From: Pseudomonadales bacterium
GTDB taxonomy: Bacteria > Pseudomonadota > Gammaproteobacteria > Pseudomonadales > Azotimanducaceae
Direction: 5' to 3'
Length of the DNA stretch: 37,516 bases
Assembly (NCBI GenBank): GCA_016779565.1
Contig: JADHNJ010000023.1
Location: 1 to 37,516 of the forward strand
Under the pieces are notes generated by a model. The model searched no databases. It was given only the letters and a program-made list of their open reading frames with translations, and was not told the origin of the DNA. The translations under genes were made by a program, and so were the position numbers. Below are positions 26,983 through 35,450 of this stretch, in pieces. The first letter of the stretch is position 1. Each line of letters starts with the position of its first letter.

Positions 26983-28032
26983 ATGAAGAAAACAGTCGCC
27001 ATGCAATTACCAGCAGTCGCCAAAGAAGCGCCTGTTTCGGCGCGTTACGCGCTCGAGCTAGAGGCGCTTGCTCCGATCGCAGACATTATAGAAGTCGATG
27101 GCACAACGCCAGAGCGGTTTATCGAAGGGGCAAGACAAGCTGACGCGGTGATGACCTCTTGGGGAATCAACATTGATGCCAATATTATCCAAGGTCTTGA
27201 GCGCTGCGTGGTCATCGGCGTTGGCAGTGTGGGTGTTGATATGGTCGATGTTGATGCCGCAACTGAAGCTGGCATTGTTGTTACCAATGTGCCGGATGTT
27301 TTTATCGAAGAGGTCGCTGATCACACGCTGATGTTGTTGCTTGCCGCCGGTCGTCGGGTCAAGTTGATGGATAAAATGGCTGGCGATGGGCGCTGGTTTG
27401 AGGGTCGGCCCGTGCTGAATCATGTCCCGCGACTCTGGGGACAGACGCTCGGATTGATATCCTTTGGCAACGTTGCCACAGCAGTTGCTCGCCGGGCAAA
27501 AGCATTCGGGTTACACATCATTGCTTATGATCCTTTTGTCTCAGAGCTCAAGATGACCGGTGAGGGTGTAGAACCGGTCTCTTATGCTGAGTTATTGGCG
27601 CGCAGTGACTATCTGTCGGTGCATCCAGGTCTGAACGATGATACCCGGGGAATGCTCAGTGATGCGGAATTCGCCGCTATGAAAAACTCGGCAGTCGTCA
27701 TCAATTGTGGACGGGGCGCCGTGATTGATGAAGCGGCGCTGATTCGTGCGCTGCAATCGGGTGAAATTGCTGCCGCGGGTTTAGATGTTTTAGAGCAAGA
27801 ACCCCCGGAACTGAATAATCCGCTGTTAGCGATGGACAATGTGCTGATTACACCTCATGCGGCTTCGGCAACAACGCGGATGCGCACAGAAACGCGTCGC
27901 CGCAATGGGCGAGAGGTGGCGCTTGCCTTATCCGGTCGTTGGCCAATGAGTTGTGTCAATCCAACGGTCTTGCCCCGAACGCCATTACATCGCTGGCAAC
28001 CTTATCCCATGGATCGCGGCCCCAATCGATAA
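26983..28032 (+). CDS. D-2-hydroxyacid dehydrogenase-family protein
   Basis: The 349-aa protein is built like SerA/CtBP-type dehydrogenases: catalytic domain, NAD domain, and the triad Arg244 (NCGRGAV), Glu273 (EQEPP) and His292 (ITPHAAS). The nucleotide loop is unusual: instead of GxGxxG it reads GLISFGNVA (about 157-165), retaining only the central Gly. Residues 78-95 (VIGVGSVGVDMVDVDAA) and the VADHTLMLLLAAGRR helix are otherwise normal. It should interconvert a 2-ketoacid and a D-2-hydroxyacid with NAD(P)H. GAGGGGGA precedes the ATG. The ThDP-enzyme gene starts 14 nt after its stop, so the two probably act in one pathway. Confidence 0.9.
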   Translation: MKKTVAMQLPAVAKEAPVSARYALELEALAPIADIIEVDGTTPERFIEGARQADAVMTSWGINIDANIIQGLERCVVIGVGSVGVDMVDVDAATEAGIVVTNVPDVFIEEVADHTLMLLLAAGRRVKLMDKMAGDGRWFEGRPVLNHVPRLWGQTLGLISFGNVATAVARRAKAFGLHIIAYDPFVSELKMTGEGVEPVSYAELLARSDYLSVHPGLNDDTRGMLSDAEFAAMKNSAVVINCGRGAVIDEAALIRALQSGEIAAAGLDVLEQEPPELNNPLLAMDNVLITPHAASATTRMRTETRRRNGREVALALSGRWPMSCVNPTVLPRTPLHRWQPYPMDRGPNR

Positions 28033-28045
28033 AGGAGTAGTAAAG

Positions 28046-29674
28046 ATGCAAGTGACTGAGGCAATTGCTGAAATTCTAAAGCAGGAAGGCGTTAAGTTTA
28101 TTATTGGATACCCTGTTAATCCCATCATCGAAGCCGCAGCGATCGCAGACATTCGGACCATTATTGTTCGTCAAGAACGCGTTGGCTTGCATATGGCAGA
28201 CGCAGTCAGTCGGCTCAGCAGCGGTGATGATATTGGGGTCTTTGTCATGCAGCATGGTCCAGGTGCCGAAAATGCCTTTGGAGGTGTTGCTCAAGCTTAT
28301 AGTGAATCGGTGCCTTTGCTGGTAATGCCCGCGGGTTATCAGCGCCGATTGGCACACTATTACCCTAATTTTAACTCCACGCTGAACATGCAGCATGTGA
28401 CCAAAATGGCGGAACCGGTGACTCAAGGTCGCGCATTGCCAGAGGTGATGCGACGGGCTTTTTGGCAGCTTCGCAATGGTCGAGGCGGCCCTGTTCTGGT
28501 CGAGGTTCCCTTAGATGTGTTTAGAGAAGAAGTGCCCGATTTTACCTATGTTCCCAGCTTTAAGGTGCGGAGTGCTCCGGATCCGAAAGATATTGAAACC
28601 GTAGCGGAAGTCTTGGCTGCAGCAGAGAGGCCGGTGATCTATGCTGGTCAAGGGGTGCATTATGCTAAAGCCTGGGATGCTTTGCGGACGCTAGCCGAGC
28701 GTTGGCAGATCCCGGTGACCACGAGCCTTGAAGGCAAAAGTGCCTTTCCTGAAGACCATGCTTTATCGCTAGGCTCAGGGGGGCGGGCAATCCCCAAACC
28801 TGTAGACACATTTTTAAAAGACGCGGATGTGATTTTTGGTATTGGCTGTAGTTTCGCGCTAACGGCATTTGGTGTTCAGATGCCAAAGGGCAAGACCATT
28901 ATTCACAGTACGCTGGACTCAAAGGACTTAAATAAAGATGTGCCCGCGCAATATGCCTTATTGGGTGATGCCAAGCTTACGCTGGAAGCGCTCAACGCGG
29001 CACTGGAGGGTCACGCTCGTGATAAGGCGCTTGCGCGCTCAGGCGTTGCTGATGACATCGCTGCCGATAAAGATGCTTGGCTCAATGATTGGATGCCCAA
29101 GCTTACATCAACTGAAGCACCCATCAGCCCTTATCGAGTGATTTGGGAGTTGCAGGCGCAAGTGGATCCGGCGCAAACGATCATCACCCACGATGCTGGG
29201 AGCCCAAGAGATCAGTTATCGCCGTTTTGGCAGAGTCGTTTTCCTTTGAGCTATATTGGTTGGGGTAAGACCACGCAGCTAGGTTACGGTTTGGGCTTGG
29301 CAATGGGCGCAAAGCTTGTGCGTCCAGAAGCGCTTTGCATCAATGTCTGGGGTGATGCCGCAATTGGGTTTACCGGTATGGATTTCGAGACTGCGGTTCG
29401 CGAGCGATTGCCAATCCTATCGATATTATTCAATAACTTTTCGATGGCTATAGAGTTACCCATTATGAAGGTTGCGACGGAGAAATATCGAAGCACTGAT
29501 ATTTCAGGGCATTATGCCGATATGGCCAAGGCCTTTGGCGGTTACGGTGAGCGAGTGACAGATCCCGAGGAGATTGCTGCTGCGATCGCCAGAGGCATTG
29601 CTGCAACCGAGCAAGGACAGCCCGCTTTGCTAGAATTCATTACCTCACAAGAACTGGCGATCTCAAGTTTTTAG
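28046..29674 (+). CDS. thiamine-diphosphate-dependent enzyme, acetolactate synthase-like
   Basis: A 542-aa ThDP enzyme of the acetolactate synthase/decarboxylase superfamily with PYR domain (catalytic Glu44 in VRQERVG), central domain (about 190-320) and PP domain, where the cofactor motif runs from WGDAAIGFTGMDF to LFNNFSMA. HGPGAENAFGGVAQAYSESVP is the family's glycine-rich segment. It is not clearly IlvB, glyoxylate carboligase, oxalyl-CoA decarboxylase or sulfoacetaldehyde acetyltransferase by eye, so the reaction (C-C bond making or cleaving of a 2-ketoacid or acyl-CoA) is open. The ATG at 28046 is chosen for AAAGGAG just upstream; an upstream extension overlaps the dehydrogenase gene. 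Confidence 0.9.
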   Translation: MQVTEAIAEILKQEGVKFIIGYPVNPIIEAAAIADIRTIIVRQERVGLHMADAVSRLSSGDDIGVFVMQHGPGAENAFGGVAQAYSESVPLLVMPAGYQRRLAHYYPNFNSTLNMQHVTKMAEPVTQGRALPEVMRRAFWQLRNGRGGPVLVEVPLDVFREEVPDFTYVPSFKVRSAPDPKDIETVAEVLAAAERPVIYAGQGVHYAKAWDALRTLAERWQIPVTTSLEGKSAFPEDHALSLGSGGRAIPKPVDTFLKDADVIFGIGCSFALTAFGVQMPKGKTIIHSTLDSKDLNKDVPAQYALLGDAKLTLEALNAALEGHARDKALARSGVADDIAADKDAWLNDWMPKLTSTEAPISPYRVIWELQAQVDPAQTIITHDAGSPRDQLSPFWQSRFPLSYIGWGKTTQLGYGLGLAMGAKLVRPEALCINVWGDAAIGFTGMDFETAVRERLPILSILFNNFSMAIELPIMKVATEKYRSTDISGHYADMAKAFGGYGERVTDPEEIAAAIARGIAATEQGQPALLEFITSQELAISSF

Positions 29675-29703
29675 CTGCATCGTCAAGCCGCGTCGCGATA
29701 AGA

Positions 29704-29726
29704 TTCGAGGGGTTTGACCCTCCGAA
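29704..29726 (+). terminator. imperfect hairpin after the ThDP-enzyme gene
   Basis: TTCGAGGG (29704-29711) can pair with CCCTCCGAA (29718-29726) with one bulged base, 30 nt after the stop codon of the ThDP-enzyme gene. There is no T-run after the stem, so if it ends transcription it is not a classical Rho-independent terminator. Confidence 0.3.
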
Positions 29727-29840
29727 GCCCGGCGGGCAGACTGAAGGCTCGGTTGCGCTTAATTTGATTGGCGTTTAAGGGTTGGTTTTCCCAGCCAGCG
29801 GGATTTTGATGTGATAGGTTCTTAAATGGTTTAGCTAAAG

Positions 29841-29975
29841 ACAGACACAGACCGATACAGACCGATACAGATTGATAAATAGATAAATAGATAAACACAT
29901 ACATACATATAGATACATACATTCATTCATTCATATAGATACATACATATAGATACATTTAGATACAGATAGACT
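29841..29975. repeat. microsatellite-like tract of imperfect tetranucleotide repeats
   Basis: About 135 bp made almost wholly of 4-base units (GATA, CATA, ACAG, ATTC and relatives). It includes ACAGACCGAT twice (from 29848), AAATAGAT-type units three times (29876-29895), ACAT three times, ATTC three times (29921-29932), and the 13-mer CATATAGATACAT at 29906, 29932 and 29946. It is much more AT-rich than the neighbouring genes. It ends about 70 nt before the ATG of the molybdopterin oxidoreductase. A 79-codon minus-strand frame through it (YLSIYQSV...) is a by-product of the repeat. Confidence 0.9.
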
Positions 29976-30044
29976 TAAGCTGAGATTATGGTCGTGTCTG
30001 TGAGTAAAAACTTAACAACCTCAGATTTTTTTGGAGAAGTGTAA

Positions 30045-32174
30045 ATGACGGAACATCAAACTTTTTGCCGCTATTGCCACGCCTACTGCCCGATGGTCGC
30101 AACCGTGTCTGAGGGCAAAGTTCAGTCGGTCAAACCTGACACGACCAACGCGATGTATGGCGGCTATACCTGCATTAAAGGACGGCAACTGGTTGAACAG
30201 ATGTATCAACCGCAACGGCTCACAAGCTGCCAGAAAAAAACTGAATCCGGGGAGTTTGTGACGGTCACGAGTCAGCAAGCCTTTGATGAAATTGCTGAGA
30301 AAGTGCGAGAGATTGTCAGTGAGCATGGTCCGCGCGCAGTCGCCACCTACAACGGCACCGTGGCGTTTCAAAATTCAGCACAGTTAGCCTACAGCCGAGC
30401 CTTTCATAATGCGCTAGAGTCGCCTTCCTATTATACAAGTGTGACCATCGATCAACCGGCAAAAGTTTTTGTGGGTTCAAGAATCGGTTTTTGGACGGCC
30501 GGTAGCCACAGCTTTCACGATTCCGATGTGGTCATGATCATTGGCAATAATCCTTTAGTTTCCCACTATGCGCCGCCAGGCGGTGTCCCATCTGTGAGCC
30601 CGGCAGATCAGTTGCGACGAGCGAAAAAGCGTGGACTAAAGCTGATTGTTATCGACCCAAGGCAAAGTGAGCTAGCCAAAAGAGCAGATCTTCACGTGCA
30701 AGTTAAGCCGGGAGAAGATGCCACGCTTCTTGCCGGGATGCTAAAAATTATTTTTGCTGAAGGCCTTTATGACGCCGAATTTTGCGAGGCCCACGTGGGT
30801 GGTTTGGCAGAACTCAAAGCAGAAGTCGAAGCTTTTGACCTTGAGATGGTATCTGACCGCACCGGCGTCCCAAAAGACACCATTATCGAGGCTGCTCGCT
30901 TATTCAGCGCTGGACCAAGGGGGTCGGCGATCACGGGTACCGGTCCGGAAATGGGTGCCCACCCGAATCTGACCCAACACCTGGTCGCTTCGTTAAACAT
31001 AGTTTGTGGTCGTTTTTATAGAGCTGGGGATCAGATTCCCAACCCAGGAATGTTAGCCCCGCCAGCGCCCAAAGTTGCGCAAGTTGCAGAAGTACCCCTT
31101 GCTTGGGGCCGAGGCGTGCGTTGTCGAGTTAATCCGGAACTCGGTGAGCTGAGGCTAGGATCTTCCAAGGAAATGCCAACAGCACAATTGGCCGATGAGA
31201 TATTGGCCCCCGGGGAAGGTCAGGTAAAAGTATTGTTTGTCATTGCAGGTAATCCGCTGATGGCTTGGCCTGACCAAGAAAAAGCCCTCGCTGCCATGAA
31301 GTCGTTGGACCTCTTAGTGTGTATTGACCCGTATTTTTCAGAAACGGCCGAGATGGCGCACTTTGTTCTGCCACCAAAGTTAACCTTAGAGCGAGAAGAT
31401 GTGACGCTGTTGTCGGATGCTTGGTATGAAAAACCTTACAGTCAGTATACGAAAGCCGTCATAGAGACAGAGCATGACGTCATTGAAGAGTGGGAACTCT
31501 ATTGGGCGATTGCTGATCGGTTAAACCTGGAGGTGACCATCGGCCGGACGCCGATTCCAAATCAACCGAAACCTAGCAAGTTTGATCTTTTAAAAGCCAT
31601 TACCGCGGGCTCCAGAGTCGATTTGCAATGGTTACGAGAGCATCCCGGTGGGCATATCTTTGATGATGTAGACGTCGTGGTAGAGCCCGGCCTCGAGGGG
31701 ACTCAGGCGCGGTTAAAATTATATCCTGAGGGTGTTGATCAAGAGTTCGCCGCGCTAAAAGACACGGTTGGCGGCACAGCTGATTACCCCCACGTATTGA
31801 TCGGCTTTAGAAGCAAATATGTGCTGAATTCATTCGGACATAACTTGCCGGCGCTGAAGAAAAAAAGCGGCAACACGAATCCAGCGCACCTGCATCCGGA
31901 TGATTTGGCGGCGCTTGAAATCGAGGATGACGAGGAAGTCTCGATTCAGTCGGCTTATGGGCAAATTCAAGCGATCGTCAAAGCCGACACTAAAATCAAA
32001 CCCGGAGTGGTCGCGATGCATCACTGTTGGGGTCTGTCGCCAGATAAACAAGGTTCGGTCCGTGAGAACGGCGCCAATACCAATTTATTGGTAAGTAGTG
32101 AAGCAGAGACTCAACGCTACACAGGGATGACGCGGTCAAGCACGATCCCAGTGAGAATCTCTAAATCAGCCTGA
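30045..32174 (+). CDS. molybdopterin oxidoreductase, DMSO-reductase family, one subunit
   Basis: A 709-aa catalytic subunit with an N-terminal [4Fe-4S] site (Cys8, Cys11, Cys15, Cys43: CRYCHAYC...YTCIKG) and three further segments of the bis-MGD family: VVMIIGNNPLVSH (about 162-174), VIAGNPLMAWPDQ, and a C-terminal domain with HLHPDDLAALEI for cofactor contacts. No twin-arginine signal is seen, so it should be cytoplasmic. No partner Fe-S or membrane subunit is adjacent. By eye, the residue at the usual Mo-ligand position (Cys/Ser/Sec in formate dehydrogenases and nitrate reductases) is Phe142 in KVFVGS. GGAGAAG precedes the ATG. It overlaps the convergent esterase gene by 9 nt. Substrate unknown. 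Confidence 0.9.
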   Translation: MTEHQTFCRYCHAYCPMVATVSEGKVQSVKPDTTNAMYGGYTCIKGRQLVEQMYQPQRLTSCQKKTESGEFVTVTSQQAFDEIAEKVREIVSEHGPRAVATYNGTVAFQNSAQLAYSRAFHNALESPSYYTSVTIDQPAKVFVGSRIGFWTAGSHSFHDSDVVMIIGNNPLVSHYAPPGGVPSVSPADQLRRAKKRGLKLIVIDPRQSELAKRADLHVQVKPGEDATLLAGMLKIIFAEGLYDAEFCEAHVGGLAELKAEVEAFDLEMVSDRTGVPKDTIIEAARLFSAGPRGSAITGTGPEMGAHPNLTQHLVASLNIVCGRFYRAGDQIPNPGMLAPPAPKVAQVAEVPLAWGRGVRCRVNPELGELRLGSSKEMPTAQLADEILAPGEGQVKVLFVIAGNPLMAWPDQEKALAAMKSLDLLVCIDPYFSETAEMAHFVLPPKLTLEREDVTLLSDAWYEKPYSQYTKAVIETEHDVIEEWELYWAIADRLNLEVTIGRTPIPNQPKPSKFDLLKAITAGSRVDLQWLREHPGGHIFDDVDVVVEPGLEGTQARLKLYPEGVDQEFAALKDTVGGTADYPHVLIGFRSKYVLNSFGHNLPALKKKSGNTNPAHLHPDDLAALEIEDDEEVSIQSAYGQIQAIVKADTKIKPGVVAMHHCWGLSPDKQGSVRENGANTNLLVSSEAETQRYTGMTRSSTIPVRISKSA

Positions 32175-33410
32175 GATTTGGTTTAAATAACGGCTATAGC
32201 AGGTCGTTAAAAAGCGAGCGACCGCGAGTTTAACGTGTTCGCTTCGGGGTGAGGCGAAAATATCAAAGGCGTGCTGGGCGCCAGGTATTTCGCTGTAAAC
32301 TACCGGTGCCTCAGAAACTTCCGTCAGCGCCTTGGCGAACTTGCGACCCAAGCCGATGGGTACAAGAGAGTCTCGATCGCCATGAACGATCATAAAAGGC
32401 GGCGCATGTTCGTGTATTCTCAGCAGCGGCGAGGCGTGGCTGAAAATATCTGGCTGAGCGAGTGTTGTGTCCTTAACGATGGTTCGCTCTAGTATCTGAC
32501 GCAGGCCAGAATTGTGTTGAAGCTGGTCTCGATCAGTCCAATCAAATACGCCATAAAAAGGCACTGCGGCCTGAACGCTGGTATCTGCATCCTCAAAGCC
32601 TTGTTGAAATGCGGGATCATTCGCAGTCAATGCAAGCAGCGCGGTTAGGTGCCCACCTGCTGACCCACCGGTTACAGCGATAAAATTAGCGTCGCCGCCA
32701 TGATCAGCGATGTTTGCTTTAATCCAAGTTAGCGCTGCCTTGCAGTCGGTGATGTGGTCAGGATGAGTGGCCCTAGGACTAAGTCGATAGGCGACCGAGC
32801 AGCAGACCCAGCCCAGACGAGCAAGGTGCAGCATCAAAGGCAGTGCTTGGCCAACCTTATCGCCGTACATCCAGGCGCCGCCGTGAACGTGCATTAAAAC
32901 CGGCGCTGGTCGGTGCAGCGTGATGCTAGGTCGATAGATATCTAAAGTAAGGCCTTCATGGCCGTAAGCCACGTCACTCGTGACAGTTACGCCACCACGA
33001 TTGCGTCTAAAAGGATTTAGCTCGGTCATAAAATCTGGCTCAAGCTGTAGGCCGGAGGCAAGGTCTGAATTTATCTCTTGTCGGTAGTTGTTGCCTAAAC
33101 CCTTTTTGAGGTTTGAGTCTAGCTGTGGGCCAAGAGCGCGACCCTGATAATAATACCTAAGCAGTGCTAGCCAATTGGCAAGTAGAGCGACCAAGGCAAC
33201 CATGCCCATAATTCCAGCAAAGCTGTGACTAAAAATTAAGACGACGGTTAACAGCATTTGAATAAGGGTGAGCTGCAGCGCGAGCTCACCTGCAAACCAG
33301 CCAGCAAAAAAACTATAGACCATAGCCCGGGGGTGTCTGAGTACGGGCCGATAAATATTGATGGTAAGCCCCACGCAAAGGAGGGTGTATAGCCAAACGG
33401 TAAGCGTCAT
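32166..33410 (-). CDS. membrane-anchored alpha/beta hydrolase (HSL/LipN-type esterase)
   Basis: A 414-aa protein. Residues 1-85 contain about three hydrophobic segments (LYTLLCVGLTINIY, MVYSFFAGWFAGEL, MLLTVVLIF...MVALVALLANWLALL), anchoring it in the inner membrane. The catalytic domain from about 140 has the HSL-family oxyanion motif HGGAW (176-180), the nucleophile Ser250 in GGSAGG, Asp347 in HGDRDSLVP and His380 in GAQHAF. It would hydrolyse short or medium acyl esters. The start ATG has only a weak AGAGAG site. It follows the SDR gene by 88 nt in the hemH-SDR-esterase direction. Its 3' end overlaps the Mo-enzyme gene by 9 nt tail-to-tail. Confidence 0.9.
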   Translation of the reverse strand: MTLTVWLYTLLCVGLTINIYRPVLRHPRAMVYSFFAGWFAGELALQLTLIQMLLTVVLIFSHSFAGIMGMVALVALLANWLALLRYYYQGRALGPQLDSNLKKGLGNNYRQEINSDLASGLQLEPDFMTELNPFRRNRGGVTVTSDVAYGHEGLTLDIYRPSITLHRPAPVLMHVHGGAWMYGDKVGQALPLMLHLARLGWVCCSVAYRLSPRATHPDHITDCKAALTWIKANIADHGGDANFIAVTGGSAGGHLTALLALTANDPAFQQGFEDADTSVQAAVPFYGVFDWTDRDQLQHNSGLRQILERTIVKDTTLAQPDIFSHASPLLRIHEHAPPFMIVHGDRDSLVPIGLGRKFAKALTEVSEAPVVYSEIPGAQHAFDIFASPRSEHVKLAVARFLTTCYSRYLNQISG

Positions 33411-33498
33411 GAGGATCTCTCTTTATGCGAGCACTTGGGGGTAGTCGTCCCTTTTGGCGCAGCTCGGAGTGTCAAAATTGAATGGGCGTGCCATAGAA

Positions 33499-34281
33499 TC
33501 AAAGTGCCGGCGATAAGTTGCCGTCAACGTTGATGGCGGTGCCGCTGATGTAGCCGCCGGCATCAGAGCACAGCAAGCAGGCTAGGCTCGCGCATTCGTC
33601 GGCATAGCCTAAACGGCCCATCGGCAGCGACTGGCCTGCAGCGGCAATAAAATCTTTGAGCGTATCGTTTGCCCCGCTCGCTTGATGAGCTCTGACGATT
33701 TGATCCGATTCGATACGACCAATGTTCAAAGCATTGACAAGTACATTATGAGCAGCGCCCTCACCAGCCAATACCTTGGTCAGTGCCATCCCGGCTGCAC
33801 GAGTCACAGAGGTTGGTGCGGAGCCCTTTGCCGGGGTTTTGGCTAAGGTGTTAAGCATATTAATGATGCGGCCCCAGCGATTGGCTTTCATCGCTGGGAA
33901 CACCAATCGGGTAAGTCGAACGGCTGCCATCAGCTTCAAATCGAAGTCATACTGCCATTCAGCATCGGTGATCGATTCAAAGGCGCCAGCTTTGGCAAAG
34001 CCGGCGTTATTAATGAGAATATCAATCGTTTTGAAGTCTTCGCTGACTGCTTTATGCAGGTTGAGAAGAGATGTTGCGTCGGCGACATCGCAAACGTAGC
34101 CTTTGACGGTCTGACCGGTGGTCGACTGAATTGTTTCGGCAGCCGCCATCACCTCGGTCTCAGTGCGCGCCGCGAGTGCAACGTCGGCGCCTGCTTCAGC
34201 GAACTTTTGGCCCATGGCGTACCCCAAGCCTTTGCTGCCGCCAGTGATGAGTGCCGTGCGCCCGGCCATAGAGATCTTCAT
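33499..34281 (-). CDS. SDR-family oxidoreductase lacking the Tyr-Lys catalytic pair
   Basis: A 260-aa short-chain dehydrogenase fold: cofactor loop TGGSKGLG (13-20), VCDVAD (63-68), NNAGFAKAG (91-99) and a GTAINVDGNLSPAL C-terminus typical of 3-oxoacyl-ACP reductase-like SDRs. The active site is altered: the Tyr-x-x-x-Lys position reads PTSVTRAAG, with Thr157 and Arg161, and the catalytic Ser region reads INMLNTL. This pattern resembles a known divergent SDR group with a 'TSV(T/S)RAAG' motif, so the gene is not decayed but its chemistry is uncertain. TAGGAGT lies before the ATG. It starts 20 nt after hemH. Confidence 0.88.
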   Translation of the reverse strand: MKISMAGRTALITGGSKGLGYAMGQKFAEAGADVALAARTETEVMAAAETIQSTTGQTVKGYVCDVADATSLLNLHKAVSEDFKTIDILINNAGFAKAGAFESITDAEWQYDFDLKLMAAVRLTRLVFPAMKANRWGRIINMLNTLAKTPAKGSAPTSVTRAAGMALTKVLAGEGAAHNVLVNALNIGRIESDQIVRAHQASGANDTLKDFIAAAGQSLPMGRLGYADECASLACLLCSDAGGYISGTAINVDGNLSPAL

Positions 34282-34301
34282 GCTGACTCCTAGGTTTGTT
34301 G

Positions 34302-35360
34302 TTAGTAGCCACCAATGGTTTTTGTCGGAGCTCGTTTGCCGCGAAGTTCGCGCTCAAACAGATGTTCCTCGATCAGTCCGACCATAAGGCTGACGTGATC
34401 TTTGGTGGCGTTCAAGGCTTTTACATATTGAAAGCGCTGGCCTCCCGCAGCATAGAACGCCTCCTGATTTTCGACCTTGATTTCTTCAATGGTTTCTAGG
34501 CAATCAACTGCGAAGCCAGGGCAGACGACGATAAGGTCGGTTTTACCCTGCTTAGGAAAAGCCGCCATCTGGTCAATAGTGGCTGGCTCTAACCAGGCCG
34601 CAGGGCCAAATTTCGACTGAAAGGCCACCGACCATTGGTCTGGTTTCAGCCCGAGTGCATGGGCCACCAGCGCAGCAGTGGTTTGGCACTGGGACTCATA
34701 TGGATCTCCTGCATCATTTTGGGACATCGGAATACCGTGAAAGGAAAACAGTAAATGGGCCCCTGCGACCAGGTTCTGGTTATATTTTTCTATGGATTTA
34801 GTCAGCGCATGAATATATTTGGGGTGTTTGTGATAATCCGAGATGAACCGAAAGTTAGGAATGGCTCGACCTTGGGTCGCGCCAATCCATTTATCAAATA
34901 CAGCGCCCGTGGTGGCGCCTGCGTATTGTGGATAAAGCGGTATCAGCAGGTATTCATCACAACCCTCGGACTCCGCCAGATCTAGGATCGCGCGCAATGC
35001 GGGGTTGCCGTAGGTCATCGCAGTATAAAACTGAAGGTCGCGCTCGGGGTACCTTCGACTGAAATAGCTGTCAACTCTTGCGGTCAAGGCTGCGGTAATA
35101 TTTCGAATCGGGCCATCATGGGTGCCCCAAATCATTTGGTAGTTATGGGCCAATCTTTTGGGTCGAGTTTTCAGGATAACGCCATGCAGGATGGGCAACC
35201 AAACAGAACGCGGCAGGTTGACCACTCGAGGGTCGGCTAAAAACTCCGCCAGATAGCGCTTAATTGCCGGAGGATTGGGTGCGTCTGGCGTGCCTAAGTT
35301 GGCTAATATTATTGCGGTTTTAATAGTGGTTAATCCCCAAGGTTCGAAAAATGTTAACAC
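34302..35360 (-). CDS. hemH: ferrochelatase
   Basis: HemH inserts Fe(II) into protoporphyrin IX at the last step of haem synthesis. The 352-aa protein has ANLGTPDAP at the N-terminus, LLFSFHGIPMSQ with the metal-site His, FQSKFGPAAWL, and VCPGFAVDCLETIEEI with the conserved Glu. Haem made here is needed by the P450 of this window among others. The only upstream start in frame is GTG at 35360 with no clear ribosome site, so the N-terminus (11 extra residues before TIKTAIILANLG) is uncertain. It is divergent from ssrA. Confidence 0.96.
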   Translation of the reverse strand: MLTFFEPWGLTTIKTAIILANLGTPDAPNPPAIKRYLAEFLADPRVVNLPRSVWLPILHGVILKTRPKRLAHNYQMIWGTHDGPIRNITAALTARVDSYFSRRYPERDLQFYTAMTYGNPALRAILDLAESEGCDEYLLIPLYPQYAGATTGAVFDKWIGATQGRAIPNFRFISDYHKHPKYIHALTKSIEKYNQNLVAGAHLLFSFHGIPMSQNDAGDPYESQCQTTAALVAHALGLKPDQWSVAFQSKFGPAAWLEPATIDQMAAFPKQGKTDLIVVCPGFAVDCLETIEEIKVENQEAFYAAGGQRFQYVKALNATKDHVSLMVGLIEEHLFERELRGKRAPTKTIGGY

Positions 35361-35410
35361 GACGGTAAAGATACGTTGTAGCGCTTATCTTAGTTCGGAT
35401 GATCGAGAGG

Positions 35411-35440
35411 TTGGGTGACTCGCTCATTTCGGCGTATACT
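35411..35440 (+). promoter_or_regulatory. ssrA promoter (TTGGGT N18 TATACT)
   Basis: TTGGGT (35411-35416) and TATACT (35435-35440) are separated by 18 nt and sit about 11 nt before the mature tmRNA 5' end, fitting a sigma70 promoter. No other good pair is seen in the hemH-ssrA gap. Confidence 0.65.
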
Positions 35441-35450
35441 GCGCTGATCT

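Noticed and set aside
29683-29922. 79-codon minus-strand frame with a Tyr/Ser/Ile-rich start.
   Set aside because: It is the translation of the tetranucleotide repeat tract; no ribosome site and no sense as a protein.
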